A stretch of 64,000 nucleotides of DNA, taken from Paenibacillus tyrphae (GTDB taxonomy: Bacteria; Bacillota; Bacilli; Paenibacillales; NBRC-103111). A model generated the notes under the pieces. The model was not told the DNA's origin. It searched no databases and saw only the letters and a program-made list of their open reading frames with translations. The DNA is taken from the NCBI RefSeq assembly GCF_027925525.1, contig NZ_BSDJ01000009.1:214603-278602 (forward strand), written 5' to 3'. This document shows positions 53,835 through 63,216 of this stretch, in pieces (the first letter of the stretch is position 1; each line of letters starts with the position of its first letter). The translations under genes were made by a program, and so were the position numbers.

Positions 53835-53854
53835 ATGTGGTACCGGTTACACAT
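53835..53854. promoter_or_regulatory. RbsR operator candidate, distal
   Basis: ATGTGGTACCGGTTACACAT repeats the proximal operator and is slightly more symmetric (TGTGGTACC / GGTTACACA). It sits just upstream of the -35 candidate. Confidence 0.75.
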
Positions 53855-53948
53855 AAAATATAGCACTCTGCGGGAAAGGAATCAACCTCTTTTTTGTGAC
53901 AGATTGCCGAACGGCCTGCCAAGCTCTTCTGATGCTGCACGGCAGCAA

Positions 53949-53983
53949 TAAGCGGCGCCCCGCTCTACGCGGAAACGCCGCTT
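53949..53983 (-). terminator. Hairpin after the collagen-like gene
   Basis: ATAAGCGGCG and CGCCGCTTAT form a 10-bp stem downstream of the collagen-like gene stop on the minus strand. The T-tract is short (TTATT), so termination may be partial. The remainder of 53855-54038 shows nothing else. Confidence 0.6.
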
Positions 53984-54038
53984 ATACTCTTCCTTGCAGG
54001 TATCGATGGAGTCTGGCGCGTGATTCTCAGTCCACCCG

Positions 54039-54590
54039 TCAGGTTAGCTTCTCGATATAAAGCGATGCGCTTACTACCGGCGTGCCGCCTCCGATGGTGC
54101 TTTGCAGGGTCAGAGCCCCTGTGTTGTCAATCCGGTTCAACGTCAGTACGCCGCCGGCCGTTAAGTTAGTGACGACCTGCCCCGTGTAAGGCTGGTTTCC
54201 TGCGTTGGTGCCATAGTTACTGCACAGGACCAGGGTTGCCGGAGCCGGACCCGCGCCGTCCGGATCAAAGAACAATCCGAACGCGTTATTGCCCGGTGTC
54301 GGGAACACTTCCCAGTTGATGTGATAAATGCCGGTTTCGAGAATGTTAATTGTGGAGGTCGGGGTAAAACTGACCGCCGTGCCATTGACAAGAGAACTAT
54401 TGAACGAGACGACCCCGCCTTGCCCACCCGGGGTTGGCGCTGCGGCAATGGTTTGGTCTACCGTACTGCACAGAAAAGCAAATGAGGTGATCCTAGCCGG
54501 ACCTTGCGGTCCTTGTGGTCCTTGTGGTCCTTGCGGTCCTTGTGGACCCTGCGGTCCTGGAGGGCCTGGAGGGCCCGGTATTCTACCCAT
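54039..54590 (-). CDS. Collagen-like spore-surface protein (BclA-like)
   Basis: A 183-residue protein. A very short N-terminus is followed by nine collagen triplets (two GPP, six GPQ, one GPA) at about residues 6-32. A beta-rich C-terminal domain of about 150 residues resembles the C1q/TNF-like trimerising head of BclA proteins. There is no classic signal peptide, as usual for exosporium proteins assembled from the mother cell. ATG 54590 follows AGGAG. It is divergent from an ATP-grasp spore-coat gene and close to a glycosylation operon. The short collagen stalk is unusual compared with BclA. Confidence 0.8.
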   Translation of the reverse strand: MGRIPGPPGPPGPQGPQGPQGPQGPQGPQGPARITSFAFLCSTVDQTIAAAPTPGGQGGVVSFNSSLVNGTAVSFTPTSTINILETGIYHINWEVFPTPGNNAFGLFFDPDGAGPAPATLVLCSNYGTNAGNQPYTGQVVTNLTAGGVLTLNRIDNTGALTLQSTIGGGTPVVSASLYIEKLT

Positions 54591-54797
54591 ATGTGTTCAC
54601 TCTCCTTTTTGATTTCACAACCAATGTACTCACCGCATCCGCCTTTAGACAGGGCGAGCGCCCATATCATCCCGATTTTTTTTTGCTGTCTCCTGCACAT
54701 GCCTGTTTTCTATCCAATTGTATTGTTGTCCATGCATTTTCAATGCGGCTACATACCTTGTTTACAACTCACTTTATAGCGATAAAGGAGAGCGCGT

Positions 54798-55838
54798 ATG
54801 AAGAAAAAAAGCCGTACTGTCAAAACCTTCGGCATCATGGTCGCGAACCCCAAGCAGAGGAAGTATGTTCTAAGAAAATATCTTGCCTGCAAAGCGGCCC
54901 ATATGAGGCTATTCTGTTTCACGCCGTCCGAGATTGATTGGAAACGGAAAAGCATCCTCGGCCTTCATCATTCGAACTGGAAGTGGGTACAGCACCGGTT
55001 TCCTTTCCCCGAAGTGGTATATAACCGCTGCTACACGACGAAAAAGGCAACCCTCCAAAGGCTCGAGGCCGCCATCGGAAGCAACAAATGCTTCAACCAG
55101 CAAAACCGGTTCGACAAATACGAGATCTATAAGCTACTAAGCCAACCGCTCGCTCCGTATTTGCCCGAAACCGTTCTTTACGACCGGGAGACCGTCGCAC
55201 AGCTGCTGGGAACTCATAAAGTGCTCTATGTAAAGCCTTGCTGCGGATATCAAGGGAAAGGGGTACACCGTGTAGAAGCGAAAGAGTCTGGGGAAATTCA
55301 CATTAGCAAGCATTATTTTTTGCCGCAATTTATTACTGCAGACGTTCCGCAATGCCAAACAAAGCTAGACAAACTTCTCGGGTCCACCCGTTACCTCATC
55401 CAGCAAGGGGTCGATTTGCAGCAATGGAATGAACAAGTTTTCGATATCCGGGCGCTTGTTCAAAAAGACGAGTCGGGCGTATGGTCAGTAACGAACATCG
55501 TCAGTCGGGTCGCTCACAAAGGCTGCTTTAATACGAGCATGTGCGCCCAAATTTGTTTGTCCGAAGAAGTGCTTCGCCATTTGTACCCGCAGGAGAAGGC
55601 TGACGCCTTCCTTCAATCGATACGCGAAATCAGTCTAAGAGCCGCGGAAACCGTAGAGTCGGGCACCGGCCTGCATCTGGGCGAGCTTAGCGTCGATTTT
55701 GCGTTGGACAACGACGAGCGGCTGTGGATCATCGAAGTTAACGGAAAGCCGCAGAAAGAGATCTATGACCAGTTCTCCGGCCAAGACGCGGTTTATAAGC
55801 GTCCGCTGCAATATGCAGCCTATTTGCATACCCATTAA
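54798..55838 (+). CDS. YheC/YheD-family ATP-grasp protein
   Basis: A 346-residue protein of the YheC/D endospore coat-associated family. ATP-grasp landmarks are CFNQQNRFDKYEIYKLL, the loop VKPCCGYQGKGVHRV, FDIRALVQKDE and the C-terminal metal site GELSVDFALDNDERLWIIEVN. B. subtilis YheC/D are spore proteins of unknown reaction; the fold suggests ligation of a carboxylate to an amine. ATG 54798 has AAAGGAG 7 bp upstream. It is divergent from the collagen-like gene, which supports a spore-surface role. Confidence 0.88.
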   Translation: MKKKSRTVKTFGIMVANPKQRKYVLRKYLACKAAHMRLFCFTPSEIDWKRKSILGLHHSNWKWVQHRFPFPEVVYNRCYTTKKATLQRLEAAIGSNKCFNQQNRFDKYEIYKLLSQPLAPYLPETVLYDRETVAQLLGTHKVLYVKPCCGYQGKGVHRVEAKESGEIHISKHYFLPQFITADVPQCQTKLDKLLGSTRYLIQQGVDLQQWNEQVFDIRALVQKDESGVWSVTNIVSRVAHKGCFNTSMCAQICLSEEVLRHLYPQEKADAFLQSIREISLRAAETVESGTGLHLGELSVDFALDNDERLWIIEVNGKPQKEIYDQFSGQDAVYKRPLQYAAYLHTH

Positions 55839-56097
55839 CCATTTCATTGGTCCAGTATATGGGTAAAAGCTTGGCAAGGTTATACGCCTGTTCTGTTCTG
55901 TACGACGAAAATTTTTCCGGCTACACCGGCGGCCTGTCATCCATCGATGGCAGGTTTTCATTTGTGCGAAAATTAGGGTCTCTACAAAATTATTCCGGCT
56001 GGGACATCCGTCGTGCCGATGAAGAGGCCCATCCCATATGTTAGTACATACGAATACACAAACCTGACAAACTTTGTTCTCAAGGAGAGATCGCGGA

Positions 56098-57264
56098 ATG
56101 AAAATCTTGATATGGAGCTACATGTTCTCCATCGGAGGCGGGGGCAGGCTGCTGACGAATTTGGCGACGGCGCTTGCCCGGCAGCCTTCCGTGCAATTTG
56201 TCCGGGTCGTCCTGTCGGCTCAGACCGGTTTTAAGGACAGAATCAACGCGCAGCAGCATCCCAAAGTTAGCGTTGTATACTGCGAAGAGGACATTAGGAA
56301 CACCCCGAATCATCCGTACATTGCCGATTGCGACGTCGTGTACGTATTTTGGCCGCACGGCCCGGCATTCGTCGACTTTCACAAGCCCACCGTCATTACG
56401 TTTCACGATGCCACCATCTTCGATTACGTGCCGCCGTTCACGCCGGGATCGGTCGTTCGCGAGCATTGGGACAAAGCTAAGGTCTGGCTGGAAAGAAGCA
56501 CACATGTCGTCGTTTCCTCCGAATATGTGAAGTCGCGACTCGTCGCACATTTCGGTCCGGCCTGCCAACCGACCTTCCTGATTCCGCATGCGATTTCGCC
56601 GTCCAAAGTTTTCGAGAATCCGGCGCTGGACTCCGCACTCGCCAAGAGCTACCCGTTTCCCTACTTCATTTATCCGGCCAACACCTCTCCGCACAAAAAC
56701 CACTACAATCTGCTGCTCGCCTACTCGCGCTTTTCCCGCCGCAGCCAGCACCCGCTTCTTCTGATCGGCTACAATACGGAGATGCTAAGGAGCGTTCCGC
56801 CCCACTGGCCGGAGCTGGCTTCGATTCCGACCTTGGTCTCGCTAATCAAAAGATTAGGGCTCCAAATCGATAAAGATGTCTTCCCGCTCGGGCTGGTGCT
56901 GGATCAGTTGGTCGCTCCGTTAATCAGGAACGCCTACGCCCTGATTATGCCAAGCCTTGCCGAGGGAGGAGGCAGCTATCCGGTGGAGGAGGCGCTCAGC
57001 ATGGGAACGCCGGTCTTATGCTCGGACATCCCGGTCATGCGAGAGCATCTGGTGCGGCGGAGCGCGGAGGTGGCCTGGTTTAACCCCGAGTCGCCGGACG
57101 ATATGACCCGCGCTATGGAGAGCCTAGCCGACAACTACGCGCGCTACAAGCAATCCACTGTCCTGGGCATGAACGACCCGACGATCTCCTGGGACGATAT
57201 TGCCAAACATTACATCTCCGTATTTCAATCCGCCCATTTCCTTTATCGGGGGTTTTACTTGTAA
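56098..57264 (+). CDS. Glycosyltransferase, GT4 family
   Basis: A 388-residue GT-B glycosyltransferase. The N-terminal domain has IGGGGRLLTNLATAL, and the sugar-nucleotide domain has YPANTSPHKNHYNLLLAY and the EX7E-like region PSLAEGGGSYPVEEALSMG. ATG 56098 (MKILIWSYM) follows AAGGAGA. It is the first gene of a six-gene operon with GDP-mannose synthesis genes downstream, so a mannosyl donor is plausible. The acceptor is unknown. The 55839-56097 gap before it shows no gene. Confidence 0.9.
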   Translation: MKILIWSYMFSIGGGGRLLTNLATALARQPSVQFVRVVLSAQTGFKDRINAQQHPKVSVVYCEEDIRNTPNHPYIADCDVVYVFWPHGPAFVDFHKPTVITFHDATIFDYVPPFTPGSVVREHWDKAKVWLERSTHVVVSSEYVKSRLVAHFGPACQPTFLIPHAISPSKVFENPALDSALAKSYPFPYFIYPANTSPHKNHYNLLLAYSRFSRRSQHPLLLIGYNTEMLRSVPPHWPELASIPTLVSLIKRLGLQIDKDVFPLGLVLDQLVAPLIRNAYALIMPSLAEGGGSYPVEEALSMGTPVLCSDIPVMREHLVRRSAEVAWFNPESPDDMTRAMESLADNYARYKQSTVLGMNDPTISWDDIAKHYISVFQSAHFLYRGFYL

Positions 57265-57367
57265 TTTGTACGATTGTACGGGGGACAGTCGACGTTCCGA
57301 TGAACCGGCCCGCCCCAATATATTAATCGGAGGCGGAATGATCAACTGCATAAGGAGGATGAGACCG

Positions 57368-58375
57368 ATGAAAATCATGATCATGGCTGGCGGACAAGGA
57401 ACGAGATTTTGGCCGCGCAGCGTCAAATCGAAGCCTAAGCAATTCCTCTCCCTAACCTCCGAAGAAACCATGCTGCAGCAAACGTACCGCAGATTTCTCC
57501 AGTATGTGCCGGGCACGTCCATCTATGTCGTGACGACAAAGCAATACGCCAGCATTGTTCACGAGCAGCTTCCCGAGCTGAAGCAGGAACACCTCATTAT
57601 GGAACCCGAACCGAAGGATACGGCTCCTTGCATCGCTTTGTCGGCGCTGCATTTTTTGCAAAAAGGGGAAGACGAGGTTCTGGTGACGACCCCGTCCGAC
57701 CAATACATCCCGGAAGGAAACAGCTTGTGGGAAGCGCTGAAGCAAGCGGAGATCGTTGCCGGATCGGGCCATTCGATCGTTACCTTGGGGATCGCGCCGA
57801 CCCGGCCGGAAACCGGATACGGCTATATCGTGACGGAAGAGCCGACGGCAGAGGGGCAGGCGGTTGCGGCGAAAGCCTTTATCGAGAAGCCCCCCCTGGA
57901 GCGGGCCAAGCAATTGATCGAGCAGAAGAACGTGTACTGGAACAGCGGCATTTTCATTTGGAAGCCTTCGACCATCGCCCACTACATGAGCCGCAGCCAA
58001 AAGGACATGTGGACGCTGCTCGAAGGATGCGGCGGGCAGTGGGAAGACGTCTATTCGCGCTTGCCCAAAATATCCGTGGATTACGCCATCTTGGAGAAAG
58101 CTTCGTTGATCTATACGATCCCCGTTCATTTCGAATGGGATGATATCGGCTCCTGGACCTCGCTGGAACGCGTGCATCAACCGGATGACCAAGGAAACAT
58201 CGTGATGGGAGACGCCTCTCCTCTCTATACGAGCAACAGCATCGTCTATACGGAGAACCTGAAGACCGTCGTCATCGGAGTCAAAGATTTGATCATCGTC
58301 ACGACCCCCGACGGCCTGCTCGTATGCGACAAAGCCCACGAGCAGCATATCAAGGACGCACAGAAATTTATGTAA
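57368..58375 (+). CDS. manC: Mannose-1-phosphate guanylyltransferase
   Basis: Makes GDP-mannose from mannose-1-phosphate and GTP. It is 335 residues. The N-terminal nucleotide motif is GGQGTRFWPRSVKSKPKQF, and further blocks are TPSDQYI and WNSGIFIWKPS. There is no C-terminal isomerase domain, so it is the short monofunctional type. ATG 57368 lies 9 bp after AAGGAGG. The product feeds the next gene and the transferases. Confidence 0.93.
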   Translation: MKIMIMAGGQGTRFWPRSVKSKPKQFLSLTSEETMLQQTYRRFLQYVPGTSIYVVTTKQYASIVHEQLPELKQEHLIMEPEPKDTAPCIALSALHFLQKGEDEVLVTTPSDQYIPEGNSLWEALKQAEIVAGSGHSIVTLGIAPTRPETGYGYIVTEEPTAEGQAVAAKAFIEKPPLERAKQLIEQKNVYWNSGIFIWKPSTIAHYMSRSQKDMWTLLEGCGGQWEDVYSRLPKISVDYAILEKASLIYTIPVHFEWDDIGSWTSLERVHQPDDQGNIVMGDASPLYTSNSIVYTENLKTVVIGVKDLIIVTTPDGLLVCDKAHEQHIKDAQKFM

Positions 58376-58398
58376 CGTTAAAGGAGGAGAACAAACTT

Positions 58399-59352
58399 AT
58401 GAAGGTGCTTATTACCGGGATTTCCGGCTTTGTCGGCAGCCATATGGCGGAGTATCTGCTGCAGGAGCATGATGTCGTAGGAACGATCCGCCAGCGAAGC
58501 CGACTGGATCACATCAAGCATTTAAAGGATCTTCAATTGGTCGAATTGGTCGAATGCGAGCTGCGCGATCCTTTTTCCGTCGAAGCCATGATCGCCAGCG
58601 TGAAGCCGGACCGGATCTTTCATCTGGCTGCCCAAAGCTTCGTGCCAACCTCCTGGAACTCTCCGGTAGACACGATCTACAATAACGCCGCCAGCCAAAT
58701 CAACATCATGGAAGCCGTCCGGCGGATCAAGCCCGACTGCAAAATCCAAATCGCCTGCTCCAGCGAGGAATACGGTCACGTCGAAGCCTACGAGGTGCCT
58801 ATCAAGGAAACGAACCCGCTTCGGCCGCTCAGCCCGTATGCCGTCAGCAAAGTGACGCAGGAGTTTTTGGGCTATCAATATTACAAAAGCTACGGCCTGA
58901 ACACCGTCATCACCCGGACCTTCAATCACACGGGACCGCGTCGGGGTGAAAACTTCGTCACTTCGAACTTCTCCAAGCAAATCGCCGATATCGAAAAAGG
59001 CAAACAGCCCCCCGTGCTTTATGTCGGGAATCTGCAAGCCAAGCGGGACTTTACGGACGTCCGGGATGTCGTGCGCGCGTATTGGCTGGCGCTGGAGAAA
59101 GGCGTGCCCGGGGAAACGTACAACATCGCTTCCGGCTCCTGCATCACGATCGATGAAATGCTCCAGAAGCTGCTTGCGCTCAGCAAGACAAAAATCGAGG
59201 TCAAGGTCGATCCGGCCCGTCTGCGTCCGTCAGATGTGGAAATATTGCTGGGGGATTATCGGAAATTCCATGAGACGACGGGGTGGAAACCGGAAATTCC
59301 ATTGGACCGCACGCTCAAAGACCTTCTGAATTATTGGCGCTCCTTCCCGTAA
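58399..59352 (+). CDS. gmd: GDP-mannose 4,6-dehydratase family protein
   Basis: Short-chain dehydrogenase-type nucleotide-sugar enzyme of 317 residues. The NAD-binding motif is GISGFVG (7-13), and the active site is in CSSEEYGHV and YAVSK (Tyr and Lys). The motif FNHTGPRRGENFVTSNFSKQ is specific to the GDP-mannose dehydratase group. It would convert GDP-mannose to GDP-4-keto-6-deoxymannose. The length is shorter than classic Gmd (about 350), and no separate reductase (Fcl/Rmd) is present, so the final sugar is uncertain. AAGGAGG precedes ATG 58399. Confidence 0.85.
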   Translation: MKVLITGISGFVGSHMAEYLLQEHDVVGTIRQRSRLDHIKHLKDLQLVELVECELRDPFSVEAMIASVKPDRIFHLAAQSFVPTSWNSPVDTIYNNAASQINIMEAVRRIKPDCKIQIACSSEEYGHVEAYEVPIKETNPLRPLSPYAVSKVTQEFLGYQYYKSYGLNTVITRTFNHTGPRRGENFVTSNFSKQIADIEKGKQPPVLYVGNLQAKRDFTDVRDVVRAYWLALEKGVPGETYNIASGSCITIDEMLQKLLALSKTKIEVKVDPARLRPSDVEILLGDYRKFHETTGWKPEIPLDRTLKDLLNYWRSFP

Positions 59353-59393
59353 GGGGCAGCCAACAGATCCAATCCAGTCTGGAGATGAAAGAC

Positions 59394-60752
59394 ATGCGAA
59401 AGAAGAAAACCCGACGCGCTTCGGGCCCTCGGGGCTACAAGCGGGCTTCATCCAAAGCCTCCAAGAAGCCGAAGCGCAAAAAGGCGCCGCAAGCTGCCGG
59501 GAAACGGGGCCGGAGAAGCCGTGCAGGTCTTCGTCAGCATCGAAAAGTCGCGAGCCGCAAGCGAAAAAAGCGGCTCTCATCCTTGCGTGCCCGCCGGCCT
59601 AAGGGGACCAAAGCCGTTCCTCCTTCCCCGTCCGCTGCAGCTCCTCCCGCCGCCGGGGTGAATTTGGTCGGCTTAATCCGCGCGGAGACCGGCATCGGCG
59701 AATCCGGCCGGTTAGCTGCCCGGGCGCTGCAGACGACGAGGATTCCGTTCGGGATATTGAACTGTCCCGTATACGGAGACTACCGCAACGAAGATATGAC
59801 GTGGGCGCATAAAGAAATGCAGGGCCCCGCCTATAACGTGAACATTTTCCACGTCAACGGGAACACGCTGAAGCATGTCGTCGACCACTTTGGCGCTTCC
59901 CTTCTGCACGGGCGCTACAATATCGGCTACTGGCATTGGGAGCTTCCGGAGCTTCCCGATTTTTACGCCGACGGCTTCCGGTTCCTGCAGGAGGTGTGGG
60001 CGCCCTCGGTCTATGTGGCGGCCAATATTGCCAAAAGGTCTCCGGTTCCCGTCATCCATATCCCGCACGGCATCGAAGTAGCTTACAATGCGGCGATGAA
60101 CCGGGCCTACTTTGGCTTGCCGGACAATCGCTTTCTGTTCTGCTCCATGTACGACACGCAGAGCTTTCAGGAACGGAAAAATCCGCTTGCCGTCATTGAG
60201 GCGTTCAAGGCGGCTTTCGAAAGGGACGATCCGTCGGCCGGTCTCCTCGTCAAAGTGAACAATGCGAGAGTGAAGCCGGAAGATATGGCCCTGCTGCATC
60301 GCGTAGTTGACGGCTTCCCTCAAATTATCATTATGGACCGCACGCTTGCGCGTCATGAAGTGAACGCCCTGATCGCCTGCACCGACAGCTTCGTCTCGCT
60401 GCACCGCGCCGAAGGCTTCGGCCTCGGCTTGGCGGAAGCCATGTATCTGGGCAAGCCGGTTATCGGCACAGACTGGTCGGGGAATACGGATTTCATGACT
60501 CCGGAAAACTCGTGTACGGTCGGGTACAAACTTGTACAAGTAGGAACAGACCACGGACCTTACGGCGCCCATCAAGTATGGGCCGATCCCGACATCGGCC
60601 AGGCGGCCAGACATATGCGCAATCTGGTCCGACATCCCGATTGGCGAAGCCAGGTCGCTGCTGCCGGACAGCAGACGATCCGCACCCGGTATTCCCCCTC
60701 TGCCGTCGGCCGTTTGATCGAGCAGCGCCTGGCCCATCTCAGCTTGCTGTAA
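59394..60752 (+). CDS. Glycosyltransferase with Arg/Lys-rich N-terminal tail
   Basis: A 452-residue protein. The first 70 or so residues are almost all Arg, Lys, Ala and Ser (KKTRRASGPRGYKR, KKPKRKKAPQ), then a Pro/Ala linker. The GT-B transferase begins at GVNLVGLIRAETGIGESGRL, with GYWHWELPELP and the C-terminal HRAEGFGLGLAEAMYLGKPV motif. The basic tail looks like a polyanion-binding or cross-linking segment, as seen in some spore coat proteins. ATG 59394 is 9 bp after GGAG. It follows gmd in the operon. Confidence 0.87.
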   Translation: MRKKKTRRASGPRGYKRASSKASKKPKRKKAPQAAGKRGRRSRAGLRQHRKVASRKRKKRLSSLRARRPKGTKAVPPSPSAAAPPAAGVNLVGLIRAETGIGESGRLAARALQTTRIPFGILNCPVYGDYRNEDMTWAHKEMQGPAYNVNIFHVNGNTLKHVVDHFGASLLHGRYNIGYWHWELPELPDFYADGFRFLQEVWAPSVYVAANIAKRSPVPVIHIPHGIEVAYNAAMNRAYFGLPDNRFLFCSMYDTQSFQERKNPLAVIEAFKAAFERDDPSAGLLVKVNNARVKPEDMALLHRVVDGFPQIIIMDRTLARHEVNALIACTDSFVSLHRAEGFGLGLAEAMYLGKPVIGTDWSGNTDFMTPENSCTVGYKLVQVGTDHGPYGAHQVWADPDIGQAARHMRNLVRHPDWRSQVAAAGQQTIRTRYSPSAVGRLIEQRLAHLSLL

Positions 60753-60787
60753 CGGCAAGAAAATTTATGGTAAGGGAGGTTTGTCGC

Positions 60788-62500
60788 ATGGACATTATTA
60801 ACTTAAGATTGAGCAGCGCCCACTTTGCGGAAAAGCTAAAGCAAGCGCCGGCGCTCCGCTTTACGGACATTTTGCGCAATCTGCTGCTGCTGGAAGGCGC
60901 GGAGTTCATCTGGGAACTGTACCGGCAGTTGTTTTTCCGGGATGCCGATCCGGAAGGCTTTCAATCGCATTTGAACGGGCTGAACGCTGGCGTACCGAAA
61001 ACCAGCTTCCTGATCTATTTCCTGCAAAGCGGTGAAGCCGAACGTCTGTACAGCCCATCCCAATCGCCGGCGAAATATCCCCATACGACGTTCATCGGTA
61101 TTTTTCACCGGATTAATCATGTGACCGATGTGGAATTCGTGTACTGCTTATATCAAGACTTGCTGCTGCGCCAGCCCGATCTGCCGGGACTTCACAGCCA
61201 TATTCACCATCTCTCGCTCGGCTTGTCCCGGGTCCGGCTGCTCTGCAGCTTTATCGAATCCGGAGAGTTTCGGGAGAAAATACATGCGGTACCCGCGCTA
61301 GCTGCGCCGCTGCCGCCCCATGCGCCATCCTTTAAGCATATCGGCATATTTCTCGGGTATCAGCCAAAGATTCATCTGGATGGGGAAGGCATCGGGCGCT
61401 TTGTCGTCCGACTGACGGAAGGCTTGCTGTTGAACGCTCCGGACGTCATGATCCACGTGGCCACGACGGAGCATAATTTTGAGGAAGTGGAGAAATTGTT
61501 CCAAGCCTTCGCCTCGCTCTATCCGAACCGGCTGTTTATGCATCATTTTTCAAGCGTCCCCTGGTTGAACCAACATCTCCCGGTTGATGTCTGGTGCGTG
61601 CCTTATGTAGGGATGGATATGGCCTTGCAGCTTGAGCGTCCGGTTGTTTTATGCATTCACGACCTCGTGTACACGCATTTTCGGGAGCTGTACGTGCGCA
61701 AGCATCCGGAATTGGTTCAAGGCTTGGACGCAATCGTTCATGCCATGGCGAACAAAGCGGTTAAAGTGGTCTTCAACTCGGCCTACGTTCAAAATTATGA
61801 CGGTCTCGGTTACTTGCAGCTCCCGCTTCATAAAACGCAGGTAATCCGATTGGCCGCCCCAGTGGAGGAATACCGCAATCTGGGATTGTTGGCCGAAGGA
61901 GCTTTTCGCAGCAAGCATCAATTGTACGGGGAGTACCTCGTGTTCCCTTCCATCATCCGGGCGCATAAAAATCACGACCGGCTGCTGGAGGCTTTTCTGA
62001 ATTACAGGCAGTCCCCCGAAGGCCGGGCTTCCAAGCTGAAGCTCGTTCTGACGGATCATTACCACCACAGACCGCTGGAACACGAAATCGCCGACGTGCT
62101 GGGACGGTGCCGGGATCATGAAGCTTTGAACAGCATCGTGTACTTAAGACTCCCGTCCGGCGATATGCCTTCGCTGTATAAGTATGCAGCGGGAACGATC
62201 GTGCCTACGCTTTTCGAAGGAAGCTGCCCCTTCCCGATTCTCGAGTCTTTGACCGTCGATACGCCGGTAGCGATCAGCCGGATCGAGGTCGCCAGAGAAG
62301 TGATCAGCGATATGAACGCCTTCGTGACGTTCGATCCTTACTCAGTGCCCGAGATGACCGCCGCCATCGCGCAGCTTTACCAAAACCGCCGTTCCTTGGT
62401 TGTCCAAGAGAAAGCCGCCATCCGGGGAACGCTGCAGCGTACGTGGTCCAATGTGGCGCAGGAATATTACGGGTTATTTCAAAGCCTCATTCAGCGGTGA
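60788..62500 (+). CDS. DUF4214-glycosyltransferase fusion
   Basis: A 570-residue protein. Two DUF4214-type helical repeats (about residues 35-90, LYRQLFFRDADPEGFQSHL, and about 105-165, LYQDLLLRQPDLPGLHSHI) precede a GT4-type GT-B transferase (about 180-570). The transferase has FPSIIRAHKNHDRLLEAF and the nucleotide-sugar motif PTLFEGSCPFPILESLTVDT. DUF4214 is usually found in extracellular or carbohydrate-linked proteins, and its role here is unknown. GGGAGG precedes ATG 60788. The frame reaches further back, but that part is the shadow of the preceding gene. Confidence 0.87.
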   Translation: MDIINLRLSSAHFAEKLKQAPALRFTDILRNLLLLEGAEFIWELYRQLFFRDADPEGFQSHLNGLNAGVPKTSFLIYFLQSGEAERLYSPSQSPAKYPHTTFIGIFHRINHVTDVEFVYCLYQDLLLRQPDLPGLHSHIHHLSLGLSRVRLLCSFIESGEFREKIHAVPALAAPLPPHAPSFKHIGIFLGYQPKIHLDGEGIGRFVVRLTEGLLLNAPDVMIHVATTEHNFEEVEKLFQAFASLYPNRLFMHHFSSVPWLNQHLPVDVWCVPYVGMDMALQLERPVVLCIHDLVYTHFRELYVRKHPELVQGLDAIVHAMANKAVKVVFNSAYVQNYDGLGYLQLPLHKTQVIRLAAPVEEYRNLGLLAEGAFRSKHQLYGEYLVFPSIIRAHKNHDRLLEAFLNYRQSPEGRASKLKLVLTDHYHHRPLEHEIADVLGRCRDHEALNSIVYLRLPSGDMPSLYKYAAGTIVPTLFEGSCPFPILESLTVDTPVAISRIEVAREVISDMNAFVTFDPYSVPEMTAAIAQLYQNRRSLVVQEKAAIRGTLQRTWSNVAQEYYGLFQSLIQR

Positions 62501-62535
62501 TCGGAATCGGCTGAAGGCAAGGAGGTAGATTCCGT

Positions 62536-63174
62536 ATGACGGGGGTACGGAAAGTGGTCGTTATCGGCGGCGGAGGGCATGCCAAAGTCGTCATCGATAT
62601 TCTGAAGTCCGATCCTACGGTAAGCTTGGCAGGCTGCACAACCAAAGCGCCGGGTACCGAAGTGTCGGGCATTCCTATCCTCGGCGACGATTCCGTGCTG
62701 CCGCGCCTGTACGAGGAGGGCGTCCGGCACGCCTTCGTCGCCATCGGAGACAACCGGTTGCGCGAGAAGCTGTGCCGGCAGACGGCCGAGGCCGGCTTCG
62801 GGCTCGTCAATGCCATTAGCCCGCGCGCTTATATCGCCGAATCGGCAACGCTCGGAAGCGGAATTGCCGTGATGGCCGGCGCCGTGATTCACGCGGAAGC
62901 GCATATCGGCGATTACGCCGTCATCAATACGAACGCATCGGTCGATCACGAATGCCGGATCGGCACCGCATGCCATATCGCGCCGGGGTCGACCTTGTCC
63001 GGGAACGTGACGGTCGGAACCGGCACCTTCCTCGGCACGGGAACGAAGGTGATCGACGGCATCCGGATCGGAGCATGGTCCGTCGTCGGAGCCGGAGCGG
63101 CCGTTGTCTGCGACCTACCGGACGATTGTACGGCCGTCGGCGTTCCGGCGCGGGTCATAAAGCAGAAAAACTAA
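62536..63174 (+). CDS. NeuD/PglD-type sugar O/N-acyltransferase
   Basis: A 212-residue enzyme. An N-terminal Rossmann-like pocket (VVVIGGGGHAKVVIDIL) is followed by a left-handed beta-helix of hexapeptide repeats (about 95-200, for example AESATLGSGIAVMAGAVIHA) with catalytic His in NASVDHECRIG. This family acetylates nucleotide sugars or glycans using acetyl-CoA. AAGGAGG lies 10 bp before ATG 62536. It is the last gene of the operon and probably decorates the sugar made or transferred by its neighbours. Confidence 0.9.
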   Translation: MTGVRKVVVIGGGGHAKVVIDILKSDPTVSLAGCTTKAPGTEVSGIPILGDDSVLPRLYEEGVRHAFVAIGDNRLREKLCRQTAEAGFGLVNAISPRAYIAESATLGSGIAVMAGAVIHAEAHIGDYAVINTNASVDHECRIGTACHIAPGSTLSGNVTVGTGTFLGTGTKVIDGIRIGAWSVVGAGAAVVCDLPDDCTAVGVPARVIKQKN

Positions 63175-63177
63175 GGT

Positions 63178-63216
63178 AAAGACGCCTTCTATCCCATGCA
63201 GGATGAGGCGTCTTTT
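63178..63216 (+). terminator. Terminator of the glycosylation operon
   Basis: AAAGACGCCTTCTATCC and GGATGAGGCGTCTTTT form a strong stem with a T-tract right after the acyltransferase stop. The following 63217-63510 stretch holds no gene I can support. Confidence 0.9.
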
